Part shown: piece by piece, positions 37,501-49,500 of the stretch | Layout: every line of letters begins with the position of its first letter | How positions within the stretch are numbered: position 1 is the first letter of the stretch | NCBI GenBank assembly: GCA_030323885.1 | Contig: CM059193.1 | Location: 93,364,852 to 93,428,851 of the forward strand | Length of the DNA stretch: 64,000 bases | Source: Branchipolynoe longqiensis | Lineage: Eukaryota > Annelida > Polychaeta > Phyllodocida > Polynoidae | Reading direction: 5' to 3' | Position numbers and translations under genes: made by a program | The notes under the pieces: model-generated | What the model was told of the DNA's origin: nothing | Seen by the model: only the letters and a program-made list of their open reading frames with translations | Databases searched by the model: none

Positions 37501-40500
37501 TGAATTTAAAAAGCTCAGTGTATAATTTGTGTCCAAGGGAAATAAAATTTAGATAAAAGTTTAAGGTTGTTAATTGATCAAATGGTCAGTAATGGGGTGG
37601 GTAGTCGTTGAGATAGTCAGTTGATTGATTGATTGATTGGTGGTAGTCAGTAATGGGGGCAGATAGTAAGTCAGTAAAGTGGTGGTTAGTAGTCATTGAG
37701 GTAGTTAGTAATGCTGTGGATAGTAGTCATTGATCTAGTCAGTAATGGTGTGCATAGTAGTCATTGATGTAGTCAGTAATGGTGTGCATAGTAGTCATTG
37801 AGGTAGTCAGTAATGGTGTGCATAGTAGTCATTGAGGTAGTCAGTAATGGTGTAAATAGTAGTCATTGAGGTAGTCAGTAATGGTATCCATAGTAGTCAT
37901 TGAGGTAGTCAGTGATGGTATCCATAGTAGTCATTGAGGTAGTCAGTAATGGTGTGCATAGTAGTCATTGAGGTAGTCAGTAATGATGTGCATAGTAGTC
38001 ATTGAGGTAGTCAGTAATGGTGTGCATAGTAGTCATTGAGGTAGTCAGTGATGGTATCCATAGTAGTCATTGAGGTAGTCAGTAATGGTGTGCATAGTAG
38101 TCATTGAGGTAGTCAGTAATGGTGTGCATAGTAGTCATTGAGGTAGTCAGTAATGGTGTGCATAGTAGTCATTGAGGTAGTCAGTAATGTTGTGCATAGT
38201 AGTCATTGGGATAGTCAGTAATGGTGTGCATATTAGTCATTGAGGTAGTCAGTAATGATGTGCATAGTAGTCATTGAGGTAGTCAGTAATGGTGTGCATA
38301 GTAGTCATTGAGGTAGTCAGTAATGGTGTGCATAGTAGTCATTGAGGTAGTCAGTAATGTTGTGCATAGTAGTCATTGGGATAGTCAGTAATGGTGTGCA
38401 TATTAGTCATTGAGGTAGTCAGTAATGGTGTGCATAGTAGTCATTGATGTAGTCAGTAATGGTGTGCATAGTAGTCATTGAGGTAGTCAGTAATGGTGTG
38501 CATAGTAGTCATTGAGGTAGTCAGTAATGGTGTGCATAGTAGTCATTGAGGTAGTCAGTAATGTTGTGCATAGTAGTCATTGGGATAGTCAGTAATGGTG
38601 TGCATATTAGTCATTGAGGTAGTCAGTAATGGTGTGCATAGTAGTCATTGATGTAGTCAGTAATGGTGTGCATAGTAGTCATTGAGGTAGTCAGTAATGG
38701 TGTGCATAGTAGTCATTGAGGTAGTCAGTAATGATGTGCATAGTAGTCATTGAGGTAGTCAGTAATGGTGTGCATAGTAGTCATTGAGGTAGTCAGTAAT
38801 GTTGTGCATAGTAGTCATTGGGATAGTCAGTAATGGTGTGCATATTAGTCATTGAGGTAGTCAGTAATGATGTGCATAGTAGTCATTGGGGTAGTCAGTA
38901 ATGGTGTGCATAGTAGTCATTGAGGTAGTCAGTAATGGTGTGCATAGTAGTCATTGAGGTAGTCAGTGATGGTATCCATAGTAGTCATTGAGGTAGTCAG
39001 TAATGGTGTGCATAGTAGTCATTGAGGTAGTCAGTAATGATGTGCATAGTAGTCATTGAGGTAGTCAGTAATGGTGTGCATAGTAGTCATTGAGGTAGTC
39101 AGTAATGTTGTGCATAGTAGTCATTGGGATAGTCAGTAATGGTGTGCATATTAGTCATTGAGGTAGTCAGTAATGATGTGCATAGTAGTCATTGGGGTAG
39201 TCAGTAATGGTGTGCATAGGAGTCAATGAGGTAGTCAGTAATGATGTGCATAGGAGTCATTGAGGTAGTCAGTAATGGTATACCTAGTAGTCATTGAGGT
39301 AGTCAGTAATGATGTGCATAGTAGTCATTGAGGTAGTCAGTAATTAGCCGTCTGCTAACACGTGCCCCTCCCCCTACAGAACTACGACACGAGTGATTCC
39401 AAGTTGCGCCGGGAGTTCGAGGTGTACGGACCGGTGAAGAGGGTAAGTTGTCCGTGTTCCTTTGTCTTGTTGTGAGGATTCATGATTATCATCACTCAAA
39501 AAGTACTAATATACACAATTGTTTTATGACTCGTCACATTCTCATTCCCTAGTTTATTAATCATTAAAATGATTTGTGTGAATAACTGCTGGTATCTATG
39601 GCCCGAATAGCGTTGGTGCTTTCAAATGTATTATTCTGAAGAATAAAATGCCCACCACCACCCACTACCCATAGCATATTTTGTTAATACCATGCACCCC
39701 TTCCCTCCCGCCCCACACCAAATACAAAATATTACCCACAGTATTGCTGATGAAATGTCTCTTCTCTTTTGCGCCTATTTTCCAGATCAACATGGTAGTA
39801 AATAAGTCGTCCACGAAGCCGAGGGGTTATGCGTTCGTGGAGTATGAACACGAGCGTGACATGCACTGTAAGTGTTGCTGCATTTTGTCTCACCTTCCCC
39901 CGTCTGTGGGGGGCCTTGTGCGCGTGTAGTGCCCGGCACCTTCACTCATGTGACAGTCCCGGGGTGTGCGGGCAGGCCGCAGTGTCGCCATGTGACCGTG
40001 TGCCGCCCGTCTCACTTACACGGTCCTGGACTGTGTGGGTAGGCCGCGGGGTCATCACGTGACCATACACCGCCCGTGTCACTTACACTGTCTCGGAGTA
40101 TGCCATGAGGATCATCACGTGACCTTGCACCGCCCGCCTCACTGGTCCTGGGTTGTGTGGGTAGGCCGCGGGGTCGTCACATGACCATATGCCGCCCGTG
40201 TCACTTACACGGTCTCAAAAGTATGCCGTGGAGTCATCACGTGACGTCACGCTGCCCACCTCACTTACACAGTCCCGGAGTGTGCGGGTAGGCCACAGGG
40301 TAATCACGTGACCATGCGTTTACCGCCTCACTTACACGGTCCTGGGGTGTGCTGGTAGGCCACGGGGTCATCATGTGACCATGCGTTCCCCGCGTCACTT
40401 ACACAGTCCTGGTGTGTGCGGGTAAGCGCGGGGTCATGGCATGACCGCCTGCCACTCGCATCACTTACTAATAACAGACTTCCCTTTGCAGCATGCGGCC

Positions 40501-43500
40501 GGACAGGTATACACACACCCCCATCCCCCGTACCGGACAACACCCGTCCTTGGTACCGCTGACGTTGCCTTGTGCTGGGACAGAGAAAGTAGTGTGCAGA
40601 ACCTCTCATGCTGGAATAACTTAACATTTCGGCATCATTTGTAACCACCGCCCAGCTTTGTCGATGAGGTGCTGTCGAAGCAATCTGCTTTGGTTTTATA
40701 ACTGAACTGGCCGTTTACACCCTAGGGTAACCTTTATTAGGTAGGCTGGGTGGCAATCAGTCAAATTCCAACCACTACCCCGCCACAGCGGCACTCTTCT
40801 TCCTTGTGCTTTCATGTCGCCACTAACTGGCCTGTATTAGAATAGACTATTGCTGTAAAGGGCAGTTTGGATTCCAACTATTAGTCGATATTTGTATGGC
40901 TGTTTGAGCGGTAACTAAGGTGATCTAGGATTGGAGACTGGCTGTAATCAGTCTGATTTATGGCCAACTTATTGCCGTGGCTTCGGACGGGGTTCATACA
41001 TAGTTTTTGCAATTTCAAAATAAGTTTTCCTGGCACTTTGAAAAATGTTCATGCCCAAGTTAAGCAAGAACACCTTTAATGAAAACTACCAACATATTAA
41101 GAGAGTTAAATAGGTTTTTAAAAGACTGGAAAATGGTAGGTCAGTATTACGGGAAAAGCAATGGTGGCTTATATTACTGGAAAATTGTGGAATTATATTC
41201 AACGAAAGGTGGAGGAACCCTGACTGATTAGAAATGGGGATGCACCATCAAAGCAGACAAAGCGAATTGCCACGGTCTGTTTGTTAAGTACCATTCCATT
41301 GTTGAGGCTGGTTTGCTTTAAGAATTAGCTATCCAGCAGCAAATTAGTTTTTAGTTGTCTTTAAATAAAGTAAAATTGACCTAATGGGATATTAAATCAT
41401 CAAATAATTACTGTTTCTTGTGACTACTGGGTATCGGTATGCATCATTTGTATTTCTACGGCGGTACTGGCTTGGTGCTTGGCTTGGGGATGAAAAAACC
41501 TGCCGATGACAAGCAATTCCCACATGTCGGTGCTACGACTAACCGAACAGTAACTGGCTGCAGCAGGAGAAAAAGCGCTCCGAAGTGGCAGCATTACAGC
41601 TCGTCGGCCTCAGGGAGCAGTGAGCGAGCGACCAATCAGCATGTCTGTAACTGTGTCACCGCTGCCCAATGGGGACTGGTGTAACACTGCAGTCAGCACA
41701 CAAAGGCTGTGGGAGCTATTTGCTGGCATGGTTGTGTTTGTGTAGAGGAAGCTGGAGACGCGTTTTCAATTCAAAGTTATTTTTGAGGCGGGTCCATTAC
41801 TGAGCGTTATCAGGTGGTGATGATGCACAAGTTCTCCTATGCAGGTTTTGGGATTTAGAGTTGAACCAGATAAATTTATTCATCGTGCAGGGGTGGGGGG
41901 GATACTGTGGAATAATCTTTTTGTTTAGATTCAATGTGCTTCTTCTTTCGAATGCTGACAATTCGTCACCAGGGTATCGAATGTGATTGCCGAATTAGTA
42001 AGAGCGCTGACTGGCTTCCCGAACCTAAAAGGTCATGGGTTTGAAAACCTGACTGAGTCAAACCAATGCCGTACTAAATTGATACTTGTCGGTATGTCGT
42101 CTGGTCCTCAGCGTTGATAGGATAGCGAAACGAAGGGTTTGCTCAATATCAGGATACTGTGAGTGAATGGGATATTCCAGTGGCACAGCACTATAAAGTA
42201 TAACCTGAAATGTTGCTATGACGTAAAGCCCCAACAAACAAAGAAGTATTTACCAAGGGAGATATGAAAGCACTGTGCACACGCTGGATACTTACCAGTG
42301 GAATGCTTTCTAAGCAATTGATTTAAGAAAAGCTTGTCCCCTGTGGCCACTCCCTCCTAATGCTGATAATGCCAAAGGGTATTCACCTGGGTTTTTTATT
42401 GACTATAGTAGGCTATAGTTCTTATCTACCTCTTAAAGGTTATAATTTAATGGTTATCAGTGGGGGTGGGTGGGGGGGGGGACTACCAAGAAAAAGTCCC
42501 GGTGAAAGCATGGGAGCTTAATATCGATTAATTGTTGAGTGGTACAATTATAAAATGCCCGTTAGCCATGGAGATGAACCTGTTTATGAAAACTAGCAGC
42601 CCAGGCACAATTAAGCATCCCTCTATATTATAACTACGTGAGTGGACTAGCAGTTCAGTACTCCGCCAGCACGATAGGTTCGATTCCTCCCTTTCCAAGT
42701 ATATTAAAAAAAACACACAAAGAAACAATATATCATGCCACCTCGCTTGATACTGGGAATTGATATGGTAAGGATTTGTTTTGGTTCTGCATTAGAATAA
42801 TGTTAGAGAATATCATATGGTTCCAGTGGCCCATTATCTCAGTGATGCATCACTATAAAGCAACGAGAAGCATGTACTTTCACAGATGGTACAATAGGTT
42901 GTCTGTTGGGGGACGAGTTCCAACGGCTCAATATCCCAATATGGCAGCACTATGAAGCTATGAGGAGTATGCTGTCACAAATATGATACCGTTAAACATG
43001 TTGAGTCTCTGGTGATGAGTTCCAGTAGCAGCACTATAAACCTTACACCATCACAAAGATGGCACCCTCACGTCTCTTGGGGTGTCGGGGGGGGGGGGGG
43101 GGGTAGATAGAGAAATGAATAAATACCCTCCTACCCCGACAAGGAGGGCAGATGCATGACAAAAAAGAGAGCCAAAAACAAACAGAAAGCTATGTCACAC
43201 AGCTGTGGTTTATACCACCCTGCGGCGCGTTGAGTGCTACCGTCTGGCGGACAGTCTTGCACATTGCCAGCGTCTGCCCGACCCCGGGGGAGGCACGCCG
43301 GCGTCTCCTACACGGCCGTGGCGCCCCCTGTCGGTGTGGCGGCGCAACTTGCCACCACCACCACCACCACCACCACCACCAGAGGGCGCCACCAGAGGGC
43401 GCCACGTGAGCAGACGGCGACTGGTAATTGAAGGCCAGGCGTCTTCAAAGCCGGACGCTGCCATTTGGGGGACGCCGGGTACATGCGCTAGGCGTGATTA

Positions 43501-46500
43501 TGGCAATTGAAAGTTTTGTGCACTTTTGTGATATTAGATATCTGAGAGGTGGCTGTGCGAGGTGTTGGGCGCATGCCCCGAGTGGTGAGCACCGCAGAGG
43601 GAGGCATTGGGCGCATGCCCCGAGCGGTGAGCACCACAGAGGGAGGCGTTGGGCGCATGAGGACCGCAGAGGCACGGCGGGGTTGGGGGACGGGGAGGGG
43701 GAGCTGAGGTGCCAAGTAGATAAGAGTTTGAGTAGGGAGATCTCCGTAATACAGAAATTATAATTAGGGAGAAATAGTGTGGTTGGACGTGGGGGGGGGG
43801 GGCGATTTGGGAGAGAAAAAGTGATGCAAAATGGTGCACTCTGGTGGTGCATTTTTATGGAAAATGTGTGTACAAGATTGACGTAAAAATAATTTTAATA
43901 TGCTAAAATGATTATTTGGCTGCCGATTACAAATTAAAAGCGGAAGATTGCATTTATTATGCTATGTTTTATGGAGATCTCACGTTAAATCGGGACATTT
44001 GGCACCTCTGGGGGGATAGTGACCAGCGGCTCATCTTGGGTTGAGGTTGTGCGGCTTGGTTCTGCACGGCTTGGTGGAGATCTTTGCCAATGTTTACTTT
44101 GTCACCTGTGAAGAAGTGGCGGTGGAAGCACGACAGACCAGTGGTGGTTAATAGCATTATAATAGGTGGGTTTTTTTAATAGATTTTTGATTAAAATCCT
44201 GCAATATGCGATGAATGTGTAAAAGAAAAATTCAAAGCCTCATTTGCCCACATCTGATCCCATTTTAGTATGTATCCAAGTTACATGCTGGTATACTCAG
44301 TAAATAAGTATTGGAGTTTGGTGTTCCTGTGCTATGTAACTGCTTAAACAAAGCCTATGTCAGCATTTCGATGTATGAGCTAAAATTAATTTAGCATATT
44401 ACCATTTCCAGCGCTTTAAAATAAGTCCCATTTTCCTAACGTGTGCAAAGTATCGCTTTCCGCCTGGTAAACACTAGTGGGCTTCCTCCTCCGAAGTCTG
44501 TCACCTGTAGCCTGTGTGGGCAGCATTCCCTACCAAACAGATAGTGCCATCATCCTTCCTGATATGACCTTAGATGTTGCCAGGACATAAAACTCCAAAC
44601 AGCGAACCAACTAGTTACATCATTCCCACCATTTCTTCGTCTTCTCACAACTCTGTGCCCCACTTTCAGCATGAAACACATCGAAACATCCATATTTTTT
44701 AACCAACTCTTCATTCAAATTCTTTCGAATTTGTTCTGCAAGCACAATCCAGTTGAACGACAAGCCTAGCGCTAGTTAGTCCAGATGTATCACTGAATCG
44801 CCAGCCAGCCAGCATGCTGGGTAACTTCACGTAAACTCACACAAGCTTTCTCTGTCCTTACAAGCGGCATTAACTATGATAGCCTCATGATACTTTGATA
44901 CCCCATGTCGCTTTATTTTCGAGTTTGTATCAACCTGGTGGCAGTTTGTGGTTTTAGTTGCTTGACTTGATGGCGGTGTACTCTCGCCTACAGTAGCGGT
45001 AGCAGCCATACGGTTCGGTCCTGTTAGCGGGTTGATAATGCGGATTAGTGGTTTCTGAGTGCAGCTCACTGTGGGATGTGTGCCTGGCCGGTAGAAGAGC
45101 CCTGTATATGGCGCGTATAGTAGGGCCGAGTACTGTCACCGTAAATCAAGGAGCCCTAGGCCCAGCTCCGGGTAGTTATCACACACCGGCCCAGCCTCAG
45201 TGGTGTTGCCTTGGTTGCCTTTCGTTGCCATGGCAACCCCATCTCCTCTCTTCTAGCCCAACCTCCGCACAACACCGTGGTTGCATCTAGTTCTTGGAGG
45301 TCTTTCATGGAAAAGCAGATTTACTGTGTTTGAGTTATGATTACGACATTATACCAGGGTCCGTAGGGGGCCTGGAAAGTTTTCCTTTGCCCCATTTCAA
45401 GGCCTTGAAAAACCTTGAATTTTTACCTATTTTGGGTGATTAGTCTTGGAAAAGCCTTGGAATTCCATTAAAATGTCCCCACTGGTCTAAATTAGTGCAA
45501 GATCGGCATTCACCTTGGTTATTTTTTCCTGAAAATAGTCTTGAATTCATATCAATAGCAGTCTTGAAAAACCTTGAAATAGCCTTGAATATCTTCACAT
45601 GTGTACGGACCCTGTTATACATACTAGCTCAATTTTCTGCTGACACCAACTGGTTAGTTGTGTGCAGTGATTTTCTTAAAGTGGCAAACACAAGTTTTTG
45701 GGGAGTATTCGTTGAAGATTAAAATCTCGGAAATTAGAAGTGATTTACCGCTTTCTATTCTGGTATTTTCCTGTAAATGTAGGAGGGGTATGCGGTGCTG
45801 AACCTATTTCAGTAAAGAATGGACGCTATTTCAGAGCATCATGTGGCACTTTGAATACAGTCCCTGATCAGTTTCTAAGGTGGCTTCGGTGTGTGTGTTG
45901 TGTTGGAAGGCAGGAGTTCGGGATGCGGTGAGGTCACCTGTTCTTTATACAGTTTGCCTGCTATTTCACCAATGTAACTTACATCCTGTGACAAGCGTCT
46001 ACCATGGCCTTTGGAAAATAAGTCAATTAGCATAGCATCTGGGAAAAATTTCCCCAATTATGTACAACAACAACAACAACCAGAGAAAATTATCCCAATT
46101 ATATACAATCAGAGAAAATTACCCCAATTATGTTCAACCAGAGAAAATTGTCCCAATTATGTACAACCAGAGAAAATTATCCCAATTATGTACAACCAGA
46201 GAAAATTATCCCAATTATGTACAACCAGAGAAAATTATCCCAATTATATACAACCAGAGAAAATTACCCCAATTATGTACACCCAGAGAAAATTGTCCCA
46301 ATTATGTACAACCACAGAAAATTATCCCAATTATGTACAACCAGAGAAAATTATCCCAATTATATACAATCAGAGAAAATTACCCCAATTATGTACAACC
46401 AGAGAAAATTGTCCCAATTATGTACAACAACCAGAGAAAATTACCCCAATTATGTACAACCAGAGAAAATTATCCCAATTATGTACAACAACCAGAGAAA

Positions 46501-49500
46501 ATTACCCCAATTATGTACAACCAGAGAAAATTATCCCAATTATGTACAACAACCAGAGAAAATTACCCCAATTATGTACAACCAGAGAAAATTACCCCAA
46601 TTACGTCTACCAATCTAGGGTAAATTGATCGTGGGTTATTGGAAATTACCCCAATTATGTGTAGCAACTGTAGAAAAATATGATAATTATGTCTACTAAT
46701 ATAGGGTAAACTATCCTGTGTTGTAATTTACCCTAATTGTGTGTAGCAACTGGGCGAAATTAACCCAGTTATGTATAGCAACATGAAGAAATATCCTCAC
46801 AACCATGGAAAATTACCCCAATGATGTCTGTTAATCTACACTAAGTAATCGTGCAATATTTGAAATTCCCGCGATTATGTGCAGCAACATGAACGAAATG
46901 TCCTAACTACGTGCAACAATGAGGAAATTATCCCAATTATGTGTAGCCACATGAGATAAATACCATAATTACATGCAACAACAGGGTAATTGCCCTAATT
47001 ATGTACCACAACCAGGCGAAACTACCCTAATTATGTACAGTATTGCAAATTGAGTGGTGACGTGGGATGCGACGTTGCTTGGTGAGAAGTTTGGCGAATG
47101 GTTAGGTCTGACCTGAGGTGGGGGGGGGGGGGGGGGAGGTGGTTAGTGAGTGAGTGTTGATTTCTACAACAGTACATTAACACGTGCCCTGTTGTTTTCC
47201 TCACTACAGGCACCCGGCACACTCATGACGTGCGTTATATGTTGTCCATACAAATGAGTCTTGATCAGTGTATTGGTGGGAAAACTAGGTTTGTATCGTG
47301 GTGGGTAAGACTTCTCTCATTGAACGACCAAAAAAACGAGAGAGAAAACGCAACCAAACTATGCCAACGATTTAAAATAAATAATTAAAAGATGGACGCT
47401 GTTTACTTATGGTGTCTTCATCGTGGTCTGTCCACGTTCAGGCTTAAGTGGCTGTATTATGTGGTGGAAATTGCCCCTTCCTGTCCGGTTTCTCCACACA
47501 AAATTATCAAATAATGCTGTTCTCCAGCTCGGTAGATGTGATATTTATATTTAAAAAAAAAAAAAAAATGATGTAATAATTTTTTTAAATTAACAAATTT
47601 GGCGAACGTCAGTATAATTTCAATTAGTTGAAAATCATTTCTCTGCTTCCAAATTCGTTTCAATGCAACCCAGAAAAGAAAATAGGGGAAAAAAATTAAT
47701 AAAATTTGAATATCATCGATTCAACTTTGGATGATGGTAAGTTGTGTTAAACGTAAGTATGGCCGTAAGTATAAAATTTGGATGTTTAACAGTAAAAGAG
47801 ACTTTTGGCGACTTAGCTCTTTGTGGTTGGACGTGATTGATTGTGAGCGCGCAACGAATGTGCAGCAGCCCCAATCACTGTCATTGAAAAACCACGTGCT
47901 GAAGTCGTGTCCAAATTCACCCACCATTTTGAGTAATTTCACTAAATTCATAATGCTTGATAAGGGGAAAATCATACTTTAGAGGGGAAAAGATCACATT
48001 TTAAGTGACAGCAAAATGTTCTGCATGGAAGAATTTATTTAACATGGGGAACAGAAAGAATGGAAATTAGGCTTCATTTTTTGGCCAAGGTACTTTGAAT
48101 TTTAGGGAATGAGTGATCAGCTGTTTCATACGGGACTTTAGTATCAGGAGTAAATGATGCATTTCATATTTTTTAGCTATCTACCTTTTTTTATATAATT
48201 TTTTTAATAGTTTTTTGTGTTTTAAAAATATTTAATTATAAACCAAAAATGTGTACAACAAACCGCTAGACAAACAGTCACACCTATGCACTGCCAGTTA
48301 GAAAGGCGTTCATTCAATTCGTAGACCGCTCCTCAATTGAGAGCTGGTACGGCCATGGTTACCGTTTATAAATAAGACAGCGAACAGCAGGCAACGCGAT
48401 AGCTATGGCTGGTTGTCCTTGGTTACCTGATCAGGTAAGCCGGGTAAGTAGTGGACCGATGTATCACCTTGCCAACGGCGTCGCCTCTGCCTCTCCTACA
48501 ACCACCAATGTCACTGCCACTGACTAGCTGAACTCTTCATCCGCATCTCCCATTTCAGGTTTGCCCACGTAAGCCCTCCTTAGTCTCATGCCTCGTTGTC
48601 CACCGTGTACCACGTACTGGTCATAGTTGTGTTTCATTATGGCGACTTCTTGTAGAGCCACCGGTAACGACACGCCACGAAGCTCGTAGACTTGTTGCTT
48701 GATACGCGTGTTCATATTTCCGCGTATCTGTCTGCGCATACATACGCATATATGTGCGCGCACATACATACGCGTGTGTGTGCGCGTATCAAGTTATCCG
48801 TATATGCGGAAACTACGATGAACTAGCAAAACAGTATTAATACAAGTAAATGAATCGGTTTCTGATTGTTGCTGTGCGTCAGTCTCTCAGGTTTGTATCC
48901 AGCCAGGTGCGTGGGCTGAAGCAGGATGACGAGCCCAGCAGGACACTTTTTTTCCGGTGCTTTTATTTTTTGTCATATATAAACCACTCCGGTTATTACT
49001 TAATGTTAGGACTCTTTCTACTCACACCGGTAACAATGTCGCACCGTGTCACATCTTTTCTGTGTGTATTAATACAACGAAAGTTTAGATTTGTTGGTGA
49101 TTGTGCCAAAAGGTAGGTAAGACGTGAAGAGGATCCGGATGACTGACGGTAGCAGGCAGCAGGGCCGCTTTGCCTTTTTCTCATCAGTTTTATTATCCTC
49201 ACATAATCCTCCGTTCCCTTTGTTTGTGCCTGTCTCCTTCAGTTTGCTTACTTTCTGTGTGTCGGTGAAACAGGGTCGTTGACCTAAATTAATTACTATG
49301 CCGTAACTGGATCATGCGTAGAAATGTCCATGATGTAGTGCCAGGTGGGTACCATTGAGATATTACAGTGGTTGCCTAAGCTAATCACTATGCTATTACT
49401 GGATATTGCGTTGAAATACCCATGGTCTAGTGGTAGGTCAGTACTATCAAAACACAATTATCTAAATTAGTCGCTATGCCATAACTCCATCATGGCGTAG

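Larger units (their letters stand above)
35735..39379 (+). other. SNRNP70 intron, 3.6 kb
   Basis: Contains a CCGGTGT-type MITE at its 5' end, a GCTATTCGCAGAGC MITE, one reverse SINE-1 and the 34-bp minisatellite that fills its last 1.7 kb. 36050-36370 and 37330-37570 hold only AT-rich sequence and a possible diverged SINE or LINE tail near 37365-37480. Confidence 0.85.

Noticed and set aside
43190..43510. Poly-His, poly-Pro and poly-Trp frames
   Set aside because: Readings of the (CCA)n run in different frames.
46011..46628. Three overlapping + frames of 162-205 codons
   Set aside because: They exist only because the 29-bp unit lacks stops; all frames are equally open.
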